A stretch of 64,000 nt of DNA from Cerioporus squamosus (Eukaryota > Basidiomycota > Agaricomycetes > Polyporales > Polyporaceae): positions 1-64,000 of the forward strand of contig JABYQS010000071.1 in the NCBI GenBank assembly GCA_022592435.1, given 5' to 3'. Positions 45,987 to 57,849 of the stretch are shown here, one piece after another. The notes beneath the pieces were generated by a model, which had not been told where the DNA came from, ran no database searches, and saw nothing but the letters and a program-made list of their open reading frames with translations. The translations under genes were made by a program, and so were the position numbers. Position 1 is the stretch's first letter. Every line of letters starts with the position of its first letter.

Positions 45987-46590
45987 ATGTCCAGTATATC
46001 TAATTATATGTCTTATTCCGCTTCCTCTCATACGGATCAAGATGTTTACGATGAATCCGTCGGTGTCTTGGAGGTTTTAGACCGCAACAATGCCGGCCGT
46101 TAAAAATCTATATATACTTAACGTCGCGCTCCTCCTCGAGCCATCAGACTGTCTCTGGTTCGCAGGCTCGGATTGTGGGTTACCCAAGTGCAGACCACAC
46201 CAGAGCTATCATGATAAGGCGATGATGACTGCCGTAGGGTGCCATATGAGAATGAGGGAGGTCAACGATGATGCGCAGTGACCCGGGCCCAACTCCACTG
46301 ATTCCCCGTCTCCTCTCCCGCCCGCCTCGCAAGCTTCTCTGCCGTTGTTCGACAGCGTTCAACTCAACTTCGAACAGCAGGCCGATGCCGATCACCTCGA
46401 ATCGCCCGCGATAGAGGTCGGTCACCCGCTGACTCGGATCCCACACAAGCCTCCCTCTAACCACCACGTCCCCGAAGCTCGTCCATCAACTGTCCCCAGC
46501 ATAACACTGAGACGACACCCTGTCCGGACTCTTCTGCCCGACGTACAGCGATTGAACCGCTCTCTTCTGAGCAAGAGCCTGAGTCGTGGT
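45987..46590 (+). other. Unresolved exons of another gene
   Basis: An ATG at about 45,987 opens MSSISNYMSYSASSHTDQDV. Further on, a long open exon (about 46,275-46,590) encodes LFDSVQLNFEQQADADHLES and ends at a good donor, CGTG|GTGAGT. The two could not be joined in phase. They are probably parts of one gene of the disordered type seen nearby, possibly damaged. Confidence 0.3.
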
Positions 46591-47603
46591 GAGTGTGAGT
46601 CGCTGAACACCATTGTGTCGGTGGCATCTGGACGAACATGCGAGGGCGCGGGCCGCCGCGTAAGTATGCTTGAGCCTCGGGTTCGCATGGTCGGATGAAT
46701 CGTTCCCTGCTTCAGCGTAGGCTTGAGAGCAAGATTGCCGGCAACAAAAGATGTCGGGTCGTACCCTTCAATAGACCCGTGATTCGTCTGCCTAGGGGAG
46801 ACAACAAAAGATAAGGACTCGGAGCCCGGTGGGCAGCGTCTGAAGCCTGAGGCGGGAACGGCACGTCAGTAACTGACAAATGGGGAATTGAACCGACGCA
46901 TTCGAAGCGCCGATGACATGGTGATAGACCGCTACCCCACATGAGCTTAGGACGAGTTTTAATGAATTACCGAGTGGTTGTGATACATGAGTTCAAGCTT
47001 ACTTAAAATTACTATGAATCTGATAGCCAGCTACTAGCGCGCCTCCGATGGCTTCGGTCACTCTACTCGGTACGCCTGCCATCTGCAACGGGTCGCCTGT
47101 ATTACTTCGAGTGAGTTTCTCTCGAGCTTCGAGCACGCACATGTGTACAATTCTGTCTTGAATGCTCTTTCATGTGCGCACTAGCCATGATATCGTCACA
47201 CGCTGCGACAGATCCTATACGAGGACACGTAGGACTGGAGAGCGGGCCATGAGAAGGGACCGATGGGACGGACCCAGAGGATGCCTCTTGTTGCGTTTTT
47301 CTCTCTGCATGTCACGCTGACTCAAGGTCTTTAGCCAGTCCGAGGAGTAGGGGAGAGAACAAAGAAGGAGAGGGAAAGACAGAGGCGCAAATCGAAGAGG
47401 TGGGACAGGCAACACGCCTCGCTACACAGGTATGGTCAACGTCGACGCCTCTTCCCACCACCACCACCACCACCACACCCCCGGCGCCCTTCTCACGCCT
47501 CATGCGCCAACGCCGACACCCTGCGATCGTCTTGAGCGTCGGAAGACGACCAGGCACACAGGACATACGCCAAGCCCCTAGTCCTCGCAGGCCGCGCGAT
47601 TCG

Positions 47604-48005
47604 TCACGGTGATCCCCTCGTGTACGCACTGCCGCACCCTTTCCAACCTTTGGACTTCGCTCGCCCCGAGTTCTCGAGGGCAATGTAGAGGCCCAATTGA
47701 CCGTGGTTCCGGTACCAGTCGAATGCGTTAGGCTGGGAGTCAAAGTTCATACAACCCGATCTCGCGGCTACCTTGGTCAATACCTCCAGCACTTGAGGGT
47801 CGTCCGGCCCAGTATCATCCAAAGACGGACATACTGCACTCTCTGCAGCTGGGGAGAGTGGTGCGGTAAGCACCGCGTCAACCCCTCTCTTCGTCGCGAC
47901 TGAACTTGATCTTACAGTCTCACAACCAAATTAACTAGCATCGTTGGACAGAAAGCTTGGTGTACCTCTCACACTCTGATCGGGGATCAGCAATCTCATG
48001 CTCAT
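47604..48005 (-). CDS. Hypothetical protein, 106 aa, two exons
   Basis: Exons 48005-47966 and 47884-47604 join in phase over an 81-nt intron (GTACAC..GAGAG). The product contains LDDTGPDDPQVLEVLTKVAA and WYRNHGQLGLYIALENSG, which look like a folded domain, and ends KGCGSAYTRGSP. No family is recognised. The intron is longer than its neighbours and the donor is weak, so the first exon is doubtful. Confidence 0.35.
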
Positions 48006-48046
48006 GATTGAACAATGTAGGTGAGCATTGTGATGCTTCGCACCTC

Positions 48047-48365
48047 TCAGCACCCCGCGATGTTCTTCTCTTGCAGCGCGTCCTTGTTCGACTCAAGCAG
48101 CTTGCAGAATCCGCGCGCGTTCACAGTACCTGGGAATCTCGGCACGACCAACGGCCACAGCCCATCTCTGCGACTGATGCACGGCACGCTTGTCACTGTG
48201 CTCACGACGGCGTGACCATGTACCGACGATGAATGCGCGCAGAGCCGTGAGGAGAGGCTGTCGTCCGCTTGCCTGGTGCCTACCAAAGGCCGTCACTCCC
48301 TCGAAGTCGCTCCAAGTCAACCTCAGAGTCGCGGATAATGGCGAAGACACGAGCTCAAAACGCAT
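48047..48365 (-). CDS. Small hypothetical protein, 73 aa, three exons
   Basis: Exons 48365-48224, 48173-48130 and 48082-48047 join in phase with introns of 50 and 47 nt. The product starts MRFELVSSPLSATLRLTW and ends DALQEKNIAGC. It is short, and the evidence is phase agreement and splice sites only. Confidence 0.28.
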
Positions 48366-48616
48366 GCTCTCTGCTTGGCCCAGACTGCGGAGGCGCGATA
48401 TCCAAACTTCAAGCGTGGCCAGGGCGACGAAGACATCGCACGCACTCTCTCCGTGTCGCGGCCGATTACAGGAGCCGTATTAATGATATCGTCCGCATGG
48501 CCTCTCCCCCAGCAAGTGCGCTCCCCCACTTCACGAACCTCACGGAGCTCGATTATCTAACCATCAACCGCATGAGCGCGCCACAGATCCGTCCGTCGTC
48601 TCTACCTACAGCGGCG

Positions 48617-48874
48617 TCACGGTCGACAACCTACTAACTCAATCCGCAAGGCTTCCGTGATGTATTCGACGGCAGATAGCATGCAGCTGGAAGCCGACTT
48701 CCCAGCTCCGCCACTCGTGCGGCGTATGACAGTACACTCCGCGAGCACCAAGTCTCCAACCATGAGGTTCGTGAGAGGGATACGTTCCATGAACGCCTTC
48801 TTGGTGTAGCCGTTCGTCATCCTATGCAGACGCTCCGAGACCGTCGCGCCACCACCTACGACGCTATATAGCAT
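48617..48874 (-). CDS. Hypothetical protein fragment, 85 aa
   Basis: An ATG-initiated frame contains GYTKKAFMERIPLTNLMVGD followed by LVLAECTVIRR. The VGDLVLAEC block resembles short proteins repeated in polypore genomes, by recollection only. It may be one exon of a longer gene. The upstream sequence TATATAG does not place a promoter convincingly. Confidence 0.3.
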   Translation of the reverse strand: MLYSVVGGGATVSERLHRMTNGYTKKAFMERIPLTNLMVGDLVLAECTVIRRTSGGAGKSASSCMLSAVEYITEALRIELVGCRP

Positions 48875-49750
48875 TTATTGTACTGCAACTTTCGACGTCG
48901 TACTAAAATTCATACATGCATCGGGTTGTGCTGGATGAGTGAAGAGCCGTCAGAGGTAGCGGGCTCTGCCGTCCAGACCGCGCTAGACTTATATGATATG
49001 CATGTTGACTCGCGGGGTCTCCCTCAGGCACATACGAGGTCGGAGGCGTAGCACGTGGTCTGTCCGGAGCACAACAATACATAAACACTTGCGACAGAAC
49101 TCACTCAAGATGCGTGTGGCCTAGCGGGACAGCGTGCCTTCGTGGCGTAGTACATTTTATCCCTCCCTTGGTTCGATTCCTCCCGTGCGCGCCCCGCTTC
49201 GCCGCCGATCGCCACCGCTCGCCGACGTGTCGTCCGAGCCTGTGCCTTTCCGTTATGCGCGCCCGCGATGGGACGCAAGCCACATTCCTCAACGCTGAAC
49301 GGGTGATGAGCTCGAGTTGTGCGAAGATTTCTCGGACATCACAGAGCGAACATTCAGTGATCATGAGCGGACGGACAGGCGGAGCACACTATCGGATCCG
49401 GCAGGGAGCCAGTTACTATAGCTAGTTGGCGGGCTATGTACTAGAGGAGACGAGAACTGGGCGATCGCGCGTCGAGATGCACGTGCACATGCATATGCAT
49501 GCGTACTTATCGGGCAGTTGCAAGAATCTATTAGGTTATCATTGATCCAGATATGGAGGGAGAGATCTTGTACGCGTCCTTTGGGTCTGATGGCGGGGAT
49601 CTCCGACCACGCCACCCAGATAATGATCCCGATCTCCCCGCCACTCGCGCATCCCATATTCATGCCTCAAAACCGGGGATGTCGCGTTGACTTGCTTTGA
49701 CAACCGACACGTTCAACAGCTTTTTGCAATTGTGGAAAGTAACGCGCTCT

Positions 49751-50522
49751 ATGATGGAGGACCCCGTGAACACCACAATATCCTCAACAGGGGAGAAAAT
49801 TACTTCTTTCCAGGTACGTGTACTAGCTGTACATATGTCGAGCGTCCACTGATGAGGCGGAGTGTAGGGCACTCAAGTGTGGTGTGTCATACGAAGCACT
49901 GCAGGAAAGACTCCAGTTATTACCCTGGGAGTCATCCCAGACAGTGTGCCCGGCAAAAGCGAAGAGGTACCTCACATCAGTAGAACCTTTGTCCGGAAGC
50001 CCAGCTCAGCGAATACTTCATTCTAGCCCTCAAATAAAACAGCCGAGTCCAATACGTTATCACACCGAGCACCCCATTCAGTTGACTTCGTACCTGGCCT
50101 CCCGAGCCCTCTCGCCAGTGTCTCTGAGGATCGGCATGCTCATGAGCCACCGACGAAGGAACGCTCTGACATTGTCGCCACCCAGCCCGCCTCAAGTAAC
50201 CTCCAGTCGGTGCGTCTGTGGAGTGTGCTTGTTACCATGATCCGAAATATCAATGAATTGCTATACACAGAAGAGGCCGGCAAAGAGCACGAAGTTATCC
50301 GCGAACACGAACTCACGTAAAGCCACAACAGCGCGCAAGAAACGCGATCCTCCACCGTTCAAGGTGAGGTGGAACGCGGTGAGTCGACCAGTATCCACAC
50401 GCGAGTTGTCGACCGTTGCTCACAGGCTACAGACAAACCAGGTCACGAGGAGAAGGAACAAGACATTCGAATTCGAACGCACAGACATGCCCATGGATCA
50501 TCACTGGGATACGCCAGAGTAA
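49751..50522 (+). CDS. Basic, disordered hypothetical protein
   Basis: Exons 49751-49813, 49868-49966, 50027-50209, 50271-50378 and 50433-50522 are each whole codons. Introns are 54, 60, 61 and 54 nt with GTACGT, GTACCT, GTGCGT and GTGAGT donors. The product begins MMEDPVNTTISSTGEKITSF. A Ser/His-rich middle follows, then a Lys-rich stretch (KRPAKSTKLSANTNSRK, then ARKKRDPPPF) typical of a nuclear or nucleolar signal. If the last acceptor is 50,425 instead of 50,432, the protein continues in another frame to 50,680. No domain is recognised. Confidence 0.45.
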
Positions 50523-50889
50523 CCCGCATAGCAACACTCCATGCATGGTGGCGCTCCCATCGACACATGGTGTCAAAGTCTGAATACGATAGTATTGTCA
50601 TATTGCACATGGAGCCAGGTGACCCGTGCAGTCATATACTAGGGAGTGTTGCAGACAGTTGTCTTCTACCGGAATGCTGAGGCGGTACCTTGCGACCTAC
50701 GCGAACCGCTGCAAGATATTTGTGGCTGCGTGGGGCGGATGCCCTGGAGGCGCGAGGTCCTTCAAAGGGCGAAGGTATCCATGTCCTCCAGCTCCAGCAC
50801 GTCCAGTACGCATTAGGCTCGAAAGGCAGACTCTCGCAGTGCATGTCTCGCGCAAACTATTGCTGCAAGTAAACGCAGTCGCATGTGCC

Positions 50890-51337
50890 ATGGCGGACAC
50901 GTCAGCGTCCCTGGACTTGGACTCTATCGATCTCACTGCATACACCCATTGCCATCCCGGGGAACATGACTCATGGAAACACGGACGTATGCCTCAAATT
51001 AAGCGAGCCGGACACACGACGATACGAAACTGCGATCTGACTGCTCAGGCGTTCGTCAGGAAACCGCGCCAGGTAACAGCCATGAAACCCGCACGCGCGC
51101 AACCTGCCGCCCGACGATTCGCGGGAAAAGATCGAGGGGATGGAGAATGTCCGTGAACGAAGGTTCGACGCCAACGACTACCCACGAGGACGAAGCAGAG
51201 ACGTAACGACATGCGATGTCAGTGTTCCTCGCTCGGTCGCCGTAGGTAGTCGTCTGTACCACACATATATGAGGGTTATCAGCGACGTCTCTGCGGCCCG
51301 TCTAAGCGTCGACTTCCTTCGCATTCGCTCATACTGA
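50890..51337 (+). CDS. Hypothetical protein, 129 aa, two exons
   Basis: Exons 50890-51072 and 51131-51337 are whole codons around a 58-nt intron (GTAACA..AAAAG). The product starts MADTSASLDLDSIDLTAYTH and includes ENVRERRFDANDYPRGRSRD. It stops only 10 bp from the stop of the convergent gene on the other strand. No family is recognised. Confidence 0.4.
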
Positions 51338-51347
51338 ACTGGGAGTC

Positions 51348-51805
51348 TTACGCTGACGGGCGAAGAGGGTCCAAGACATGTCCGATGCGAGCAACAGCAG
51401 CCGCACGTGCATGTGGCCGACAGGCAGCGCGAACAAGCGCGCGCGTCTCAGACTTCAACGAGGGCTCGCCGGTCCCAAACTTCACCGCGTCAAAGCTGGG
51501 ACCCGTGCGGCACCGCAACACACGCTCAGTTACTGTGCAGAATATGAGCACATAGGTGAGAGGTAATCTGAAGATGTGGGGATGAACGTACCTAGCGCGA
51601 GCAGCGGCACCATCGCGAGCATTCCAACTTCGCGCTTCCGAGTTGCCGTTGGCTGTGGTCTGCGTAACTTCCGGCAGGTGCGTCTCCTGCGACTGATAAG
51701 TTCGCCTTCTTCGAAAGGTGTATTCCGCTCTGCATGAAGCCTGGCCTGGTATTCAATATCATTTTCAACACCGTGCGACCCTAGACCGACGAAGGCTTGA
51801 ATCAT
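51348..51805 (-). CDS. Hypothetical protein, 132 aa, two exons
   Basis: Exons 51805-51592 and 51532-51348 join in phase over a 59-nt intron (GTACGT..GCACAG). The product begins MIQAFVGLGSHGVENDIEYQ. It has a very basic middle (ISRRRRTCRKLRRPQ), then a hydrophobic run (VGMLAMVPLLALVTERVL) that could be a membrane or buried helix, and ends with an Ala/Arg-rich tail. Splice sites are strong and both exons are open to their full length. The function is unknown. Confidence 0.5.
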
Positions 51806-52199
51806 ACCAGGCTAGCAGCTTGTTCGCTAACTTGAGCCGAGCCGACGAGCCGAGCCGACGAATTGAGCGGACTGATACTGCACCTTTGCAAGTACCTGCT
51901 CCAGGCTAGTCGCGAGTCTTCCCAGTTCGCAGCGCTTTCAACTCCTGGACTAGAAGTCGACAGCAGTGAGTGCTTGCCCCAACGTCGGTCTCTTTGCCGA
52001 GCTGTTTCAACTTGCTACTAGCCTCTTCAAGATCCTCAAGTTGTCTGAGTTGTGGTAAGGATCGAGCCAACATGAACGACGCACAGGATCCATATACCTT
52101 CGCCGGCAGACACTCTGCGGATCAATGAAGTCATACTAGATAGATATCATGTCAGCAACCGCGCCATGACAAGTCAGTCCCAAGTCCCACCTTGGTGAG

Positions 52200-54440
52200 G
52201 AGTTTGGAGTCACGTTCTGCGACTCTCATTCTCCAGGAGCGTATTCTGTTGATCCTCGGCCTCGATCTCAGCCTGAGCAACACGAAGCCTCTTCTTGTCG
52301 ACTTGAGCTTAGTGATGACCTTGTGGAGCTCAGTCTTAAGCTGCCGTGCACGCTGAGTGTACGAGTCACGGTCGCCACGAAGAATCGCATTGGTCTCCGC
52401 CGACTAAGTTGTTCTTCTCAGCGCTCGAGGATCTCCTCCTTCCGAAGATAGGTGACTGACGAACGAGGCTTGGTCCACTTCGTGTCAGCTGGATCGTCGG
52501 GTTCGCCCTTGCCTGGTTGCAGCCTGCTGATGAAGGTCGTTCTGTTCGCCAAGGTCCGTTGCGGTCAGTGTGAAGTAGAACTCGGTGATGATAAAAAGGT
52601 ACGGACCGGGGCTGGATTCAGCGATCTTGTCAAGAGCTAAGCGCTGCTGCTGCGGCCAGCTCGTCTGGGAGCTTGAGTGACACAACTTTCGCGAGCAGAA
52701 GCCTGGCTGCGACACCCGTGCTTCTCTATATCGGTTTTCAGCACCTATACACCTTCAGGGAACGTTATAGACAACATAGTGTATGAATGTACCTTCGCGC
52801 GCTCCGCGAACAGCGAAACTTCCCAGCTGGACCGACCACTCTGCGTACTCTGGGTGGAAAGACTCGTGTCGACAATGGTTTCCTCCGAAGTCCTCTTGGC
52901 TTTCAGCCATGCCGACGCTCAGTCTCGCTGGGTTCGTGTTGGCCTGCGTGGACTCTGTGAGATGCGTCTCCGCCCGACACAGCTTCTACTAGAGTGCCTC
53001 GACCTCGCACTGCATATGCGTGAGTGACTTGTTCGTGGTCAGTTCCGATAACACGTACCTGTTACCTCATCGTGAGTAGCTCCCTGGATCGCCTGGCTGG
53101 TCTCCTGGGCCTGTTCGACGTGGCTACGAGCCGCGCGACGGTGCAACCTTGAGCGCGGACCTGGCAGAACTCCAATTCACGGTGAGATCGAGAGGGCAGT
53201 GAGAACAGCAGTCGTGGCTCGCGAGACATGTCCTCGTCGGAGGGAGGACACACAGGTGGTACTGCCCGTCATACGTTCATGCAGGATGCTTCTCGAGCCT
53301 TCGTAATCTGCTGAACACGTTCCTCGAGGTATCCGCGGCGTCGAGGAACCTCGCGTAGCTTGCCAAGCTTCTGATTCTGCAAAGTGCGATTAGCTGTCAA
53401 CAGCAAGCGAGGTTTGCACGTCGGACATACAGCGGTCACTATCTTTGCCCACAATACGGCGACCTTAACGTCCATCCTGCAGAAACACCTGGCGAACAGC
53501 TTCACCTCGCCGGGCGAGCTGAGTACTGAGAACCTGACTAGAGCAGAACATCAGCTATAGTTGACGAATCACGCGGAGCATGGACGAACTTCTAGTTAAT
53601 CAACAACAACGATTAACTTCAACAAAGACAGCGGTCGCTTTCTCCTCTCCTGGATACTCGATATCGTCGTGCATCTTCTGTACTTTCGCCATGAGGTCGG
53701 ACAGGGAGCGCGCAACCCCGAGGATCCAGTTCTCTCGACAAGCCGCACGCACTTACATGTCCTGTGCAAATATCGATGTCAAAGGTTGCCATCCATCAGC
53801 AATATGCACAACAACGAACCTCCCAAGTCGTCTTCTCAGCGTGGAAATCAGCGCGGTCGTGCCGGGCGGCTTCAGCAGACTGTTGCTCGCGTGCAAACCT
53901 TGCCAAATGCGATTACACCCGATGTCGATCCGCCGTACTGACTGTAGGGGTTCTGATCGTGCTTGAGCAGGTCCTCGTTCTCGCGCTTCCAGATGACGAT
54001 CTGTTCTTGCATCATGCAGTGGCTTTCTGGATGTCGTATGAGTGAACTATGGTTTCGTTCTAGACGACAAACAACGCACCCGTGAGCACCTTGGGCTCAG
54101 AGTTGGCCTTCGCGAAAACACTACCAGGCTGTCTACATAGAGGTCAGCGCCGGCATACTACACCGCTCGAGATATCTATTCACCTGCTCTTGATCTGAGC
54201 GAGCATCGTAGAGAACGTCAGCGGTCAAATCGATCTCGCTGAATCGCTCGTCGGTCGGAGTAAACACCTGAGGTCGTCGACTTGTAGTTCGTAACGTCGT
54301 TTCCACTACGAAGTAGATGAATTCGTCAGCAATGATCGAACACATCAGGAGAGCGGGAGGAGGGGTGTACGCACATAGCATTAACTGAGACTGCTCGGCG
54401 TTGCGAGTCCGCGGGTACAACCTTCTTCCGCAGAACCATT
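52200..54440 (-). pseudogene. Decayed coiled-coil protein gene
   Basis: On the minus strand, helical segments follow one another with plausible introns between them: MQEQIVIWKRENEDLLKH (about 54,015), REQQSAEAARHDRADFHAEK (about 53,885), SDLMAKVQKMHDDIE (about 53,690), LSTQLARRGEAVRQVFLQDG (about 53,530), NQKLGKLREVPRRRGYLEER (about 53,380), AARSHVEQAQETSQAIQGAT (about 53,125), CRAETHLTESTQAN (about 52,970), and TQRARQLKTELHKVITKLKS (about 52,340). Heptad-like charge patterns suggest a long coiled coil. Damage: frameshifts near 53,895 and 53,140, and two adjacent TAG stops at 52,986-52,991 where CAGCAG (Gln-Gln) would fit. The family is not recognised. It may once have been a cytoskeletal or tethering protein. 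Confidence 0.5.
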
Positions 54441-54684
54441 TTGAAGATCGTCGTGACAGAGTGCTCGCGCGGGGAAAGGCAACGGCAGTGGCAGATACTG
54501 AGAGGCAGAAGGAATGCGAGGACTCGCGATTGACATCGTATGCAGGGTAGAACTGGAGCGTCACCGTGGACCTGTCCGGGCGAGAAGTCGGTGGGACTAG
54601 TCAAAACGAGCAACCCATGCGACGGGTCGGTGCCATGATCATCACGGTGGCACTCCAATGCGAGTGGGACGCTGCCCTCCACGC

Positions 54685-55486
54685 CAACCATAGGCCGTAT
54701 CATCTTGGAACACGACGATCTACACTGGGACCTTGTTCCATCGAGGTTAGCGGAGATCAGGAGACGATACGCTGCTGTGACGTACCTTGCAGGTTTCGAC
54801 TGGACCTCACGTCGATATCATATCCACACAGGCTAGATAGAGCACCTTGGATGATCCTTGCAATCTACCGACCGCACGCTGTCGACGTGGCAGGACACCA
54901 CACCTCCTGGCCGGTGCAACCATGCGCTGGTCAAGAGCACACGAGTCAGCGTCAGTCTCCTGCTGCAACGAACAAGAGAGAACTGCTAACCGTGTTGATA
55001 TCTGGCTCAGTTATAGGGCGGCGACGGCCAGGTGATGGCCTTGGCGAGGTCGGTGCTCCACATGCGTCCAGAGCGTGCGACTGCAAGCCGCCGCGCGTCT
55101 GCACGCCTTGCAGTTCCGGCAGAAAAAAGGTAAGGACCAAGCGTTGACCAGAGAAGAGGAAGGCTAGCAGAAGGACAGCGGTCAAGCAGTGCGCGGGCGA
55201 GGATGATGGATGGCATGGTCGGTGCTCCGCATGCGTCCGGAGCGTGCGGCTGCACACCGCCGCCCGTCTGCACGCCTTGCAATCCGGACTATGGCGTCCT
55301 CGAGAGACAAGGTAGGCTGGAAGGAGGACATACTCAAGCTCAATCCTCAAGCAGTGATGGCGGAGCGCCGCATGCAACGTACGCGGACGCGCACCCCGCC
55401 CCGCCCTCGCTGACAAAGCTGCACAGCGCGTCAACTTGCCCCATATGGCATGTCCCTCTACGACGCGGACTCGGACTTGCTCTCCT
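54685..55486 (+). repeat. Repeat B1, 802 bp
   Basis: Direct repeat of B2 (61,113-61,914): both are exactly 802 bp, the long frames inside them translate identically, and I saw no difference on inspection. It begins CAACCATAGGCCGTATCATC and ends GACTTGCTCTCCT. It carries the same core as repeat A twice, at 55,058 and 55,227 (169 bp apart). It also has the A-type block GCCCCGCCCTCGCTGACAAA and CCCATATGGCATG, so B is a diverged subfamily of A. Its reading frames are not called as genes. Confidence 0.95.
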
Positions 55487-55767
55487 TGCAACTGGCCGCG
55501 GCCGGGTCTGCTCTCGCTCTCTGCGGTAGTACAGATACCCCCATACCTCTACGATATTCGAAGTGTATAATATTTCTTCGTAATCCTCCGTGCTCATAGG
55601 TTCTTACCTACCTGATATGTACTGTGACAAGCATTTGTCGCGCGCGAGTGCGTCGAATGTATCGATCACCGTGAAGCTTACCATCGGCCACCAGTAGTCT
55701 GGACTCTGCGGTACATTGTTATCCAAACAAATGTTCTGTGCGCAGTGTGACTCGCCCCGGCCCTCAT

Positions 55768-56683
55768 CTATTCCCGCATACAGGACATCCTCCTGGCTCC
55801 CATCGCATAGACGAACTCCCGACAAACCCGAGGAAGATCCGAATCGAACCTAAAAACCCGGTTAGTACCAGAGAACCATTTCTTGACTTCTTTCGAGCAC
55901 TTACAGAGACCACTCCTGTGCATTGCCGCCTAACCTATCCCGCTCCGTCTGGAGACACAGCGTGAGGTAACGGGTGACATAGGCGAGAAGGTCTTCGTCT
56001 CCGATGAGGTAGCTGTAACCGAGAAGATCGCTGTTGACCGTGCTGAATCGCATGACCGCACCCTTTGACTGATTGAGGTCCATGTTGGAACTCGACTCGG
56101 CGCTGGCTTGTCACCGTCAGAAGCTTCAGCTCAACGACGAGAGCATCGGCGCTAACCTGGGCTACGACTACAGTAGGCTGAGTTGAAACGCAAGCAGATG
56201 TACAAGTCACAGGCCAACGTACCGTCAGAAGTTCTCAGCCATCGCGTGTGACTATCCTGTCCGACGAGGCAACCGGGAGATTCCCTCCTGGACGGTCTGA
56301 CGAGCACAGGCGAAGCTCGTTTCTGTTGGACTGATCGGCAATGATGAAGCGTACGGTGCAGCATTGGGGTGTCTTCGTTTCTGAAAGGAAGTGTACACGA
56401 GCCTCCCAGTCGTCCGAACAAGTGCCCATATTCGGCCCTCACAACGGCGACTGGTATGGGAGCATTGTATCCTCGAAACCTTCGCTGCACGTAGTGCTTT
56501 GACCCCGTTGCTAATAACGATTAGGGAGCATAAAGTCAGAGACTGAGCAGACGGAAGTGCGAGCAAGGGGAACTCACCGGCGGACAATGCGTGTTCCAGA
56601 ACGCCGGGTCGGACGTATGCTGACACTGCAAAGACGCCAGGAGGGAGACGAAGAGAGTCGGAGCTGTCTACGGCTGCCGTCAT
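55768..56683 (-). CDS. Hypothetical protein, 230 aa, five exons
   Basis: Exons 56683-56578, 56510-56223, 56167-56115, 56068-55905 and 55849-55768 join in phase (693 nt). Introns are 67, 55, 46 and 55 nt, with donors GTGAGT, GTACGT, GTGACA and GTAAGT. The product starts MTAAVDSSDSLRLPPGVFAV. It contains YSYLIGDEDLLAYVTRYLTL, which looks like a folded helical domain, and ends GARRMSCMRE. A second frame in the large exon (RVHFLSETKTPQCCTVRFII) is also open for 64 codons, so the exon frame is not beyond doubt. A competing plus-strand model covers 56,617-57,060. No family is recognised. Confidence 0.4.
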
Positions 56684-57247
56684 CCCGACAGGCTGTGGCT
56701 AAGCTGGCGACATCCACCCGCGAGTCTCGGCCACCGGCTTCCTTCGGATACTTCCCGTGCCTCGGAGACACTCTCTACGGAGCACATGGATGCGTCCGGC
56801 GGCCGCTGTGCCCTGCAGCCAAACTCAGGACATTACGCGTCGGCGTCACGTTCGCAACCACCCTGGTTGTGGCTCCGCAGAGGAAACGCGCCAGGAACAA
56901 GGTCAGTTAGTCTTCAGCATGCACGAGAGCGAGGGCATACCGACGACGCACAGCGACTGACTACTGAACAGACGGCTGGCACCTTCCCTCTATGTCGAGC
57001 GGAAGACTCTACCGAGTTCTTGCACAGCTGGTCCCCCTTGGCCAACATACTTGTCACTGGGTGAACGACACCGGTTCCTGGGCTCTGGCTATACGGTTCG
57101 CCGGTTACCTGCGATGCATAGAAGAGGTTAAAAGGCAATATACTTGCATGATTGAAATGAGAACATACCATCGAGATGTACACTAGCGACGAGCATCGAG
57201 TGTGGAGATGGCCTGATGACGAGAGTTGACTCAGAAACGAGGGATTC

Positions 57248-57631
57248 ATGGCGTGCAACCAACTCGCTTCTCGACCTCGCGGTGTTCGAGTACTGTTCCT
57301 AGGCCGGCTCGAGGGAATGTCACCCTCGGAGTACGCTCTGCGTGATCTAATCTTCAGGCGTCCAAGACCTCTAGATGCTTTCCAAGTCGTCGCAGGCATA
57401 GACCTTTACCTAGACAGCAGGCTACAGACTGCAGCAGCAGATGGAAAAAGTGTGAGGCTCATTGCACGACAGCTGGCGCGAACCAGAACCGCCGAATAGT
57501 CTGAAGCACGTACCGATCTCTCGACGTCAGCGCGATTTCCGGCGAGGCCGTGCATCTGGTGTCCTCGTCTGACGCTGAGCTACGATCGTCGGGATCCGTT
57601 CGTGCCCGGCAAGGAAGGCCCTACGCTCTAA
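57248..57631 (+). CDS. Hypothetical protein, 111 aa, two exons
   Basis: Exons 57248-57451 and 57500-57631 join in phase around a 48-nt intron (GTGAGG..GAATAG). The product begins MACNQLASRPRGVRVLFLGR and continues SEYALRDLIFRRPRPLDAFQ. It ends DPFVPGKEGPTL. Unspliced, the first exon stops after 83 codons. No family is recognised. Confidence 0.38.
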
Positions 57632-57849
57632 TCACACAACTCCACTATGTACGCGGTACGTCCGAGGGCGGCATCTTCTTAGGGCGATGTTGCGACCTGT
57701 GCTTCGAGGCCAGGACAGAGTCAGACAGGCTGAGTGAACATGCAGTACAGATGAGCCAGGGGGACATACGGTCAATACTGTGAAGCACGCGCGGCCGACG
57801 AGCCATGGGCCATCGGACATTCCTCGCCATCTGGAAGACCGGACATGAG

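Noticed and set aside
46878..46945. tRNA-like sequence on the minus strand
   Set aside because: A 5-bp anticodon-like stem with loop TTCGAAT is present, but the variable region is absent, the T-stem has only two pairs and the acceptor stem is not convincing.
56617..57060. Plus-strand gene (ATG at about 56,617, intron near 56,900-56,970, ending ANILVTG)
   Set aside because: It is plausible in phase but overlaps the first exon of the minus-strand five-exon model, which has more consistent splice sites. I kept only the latter.
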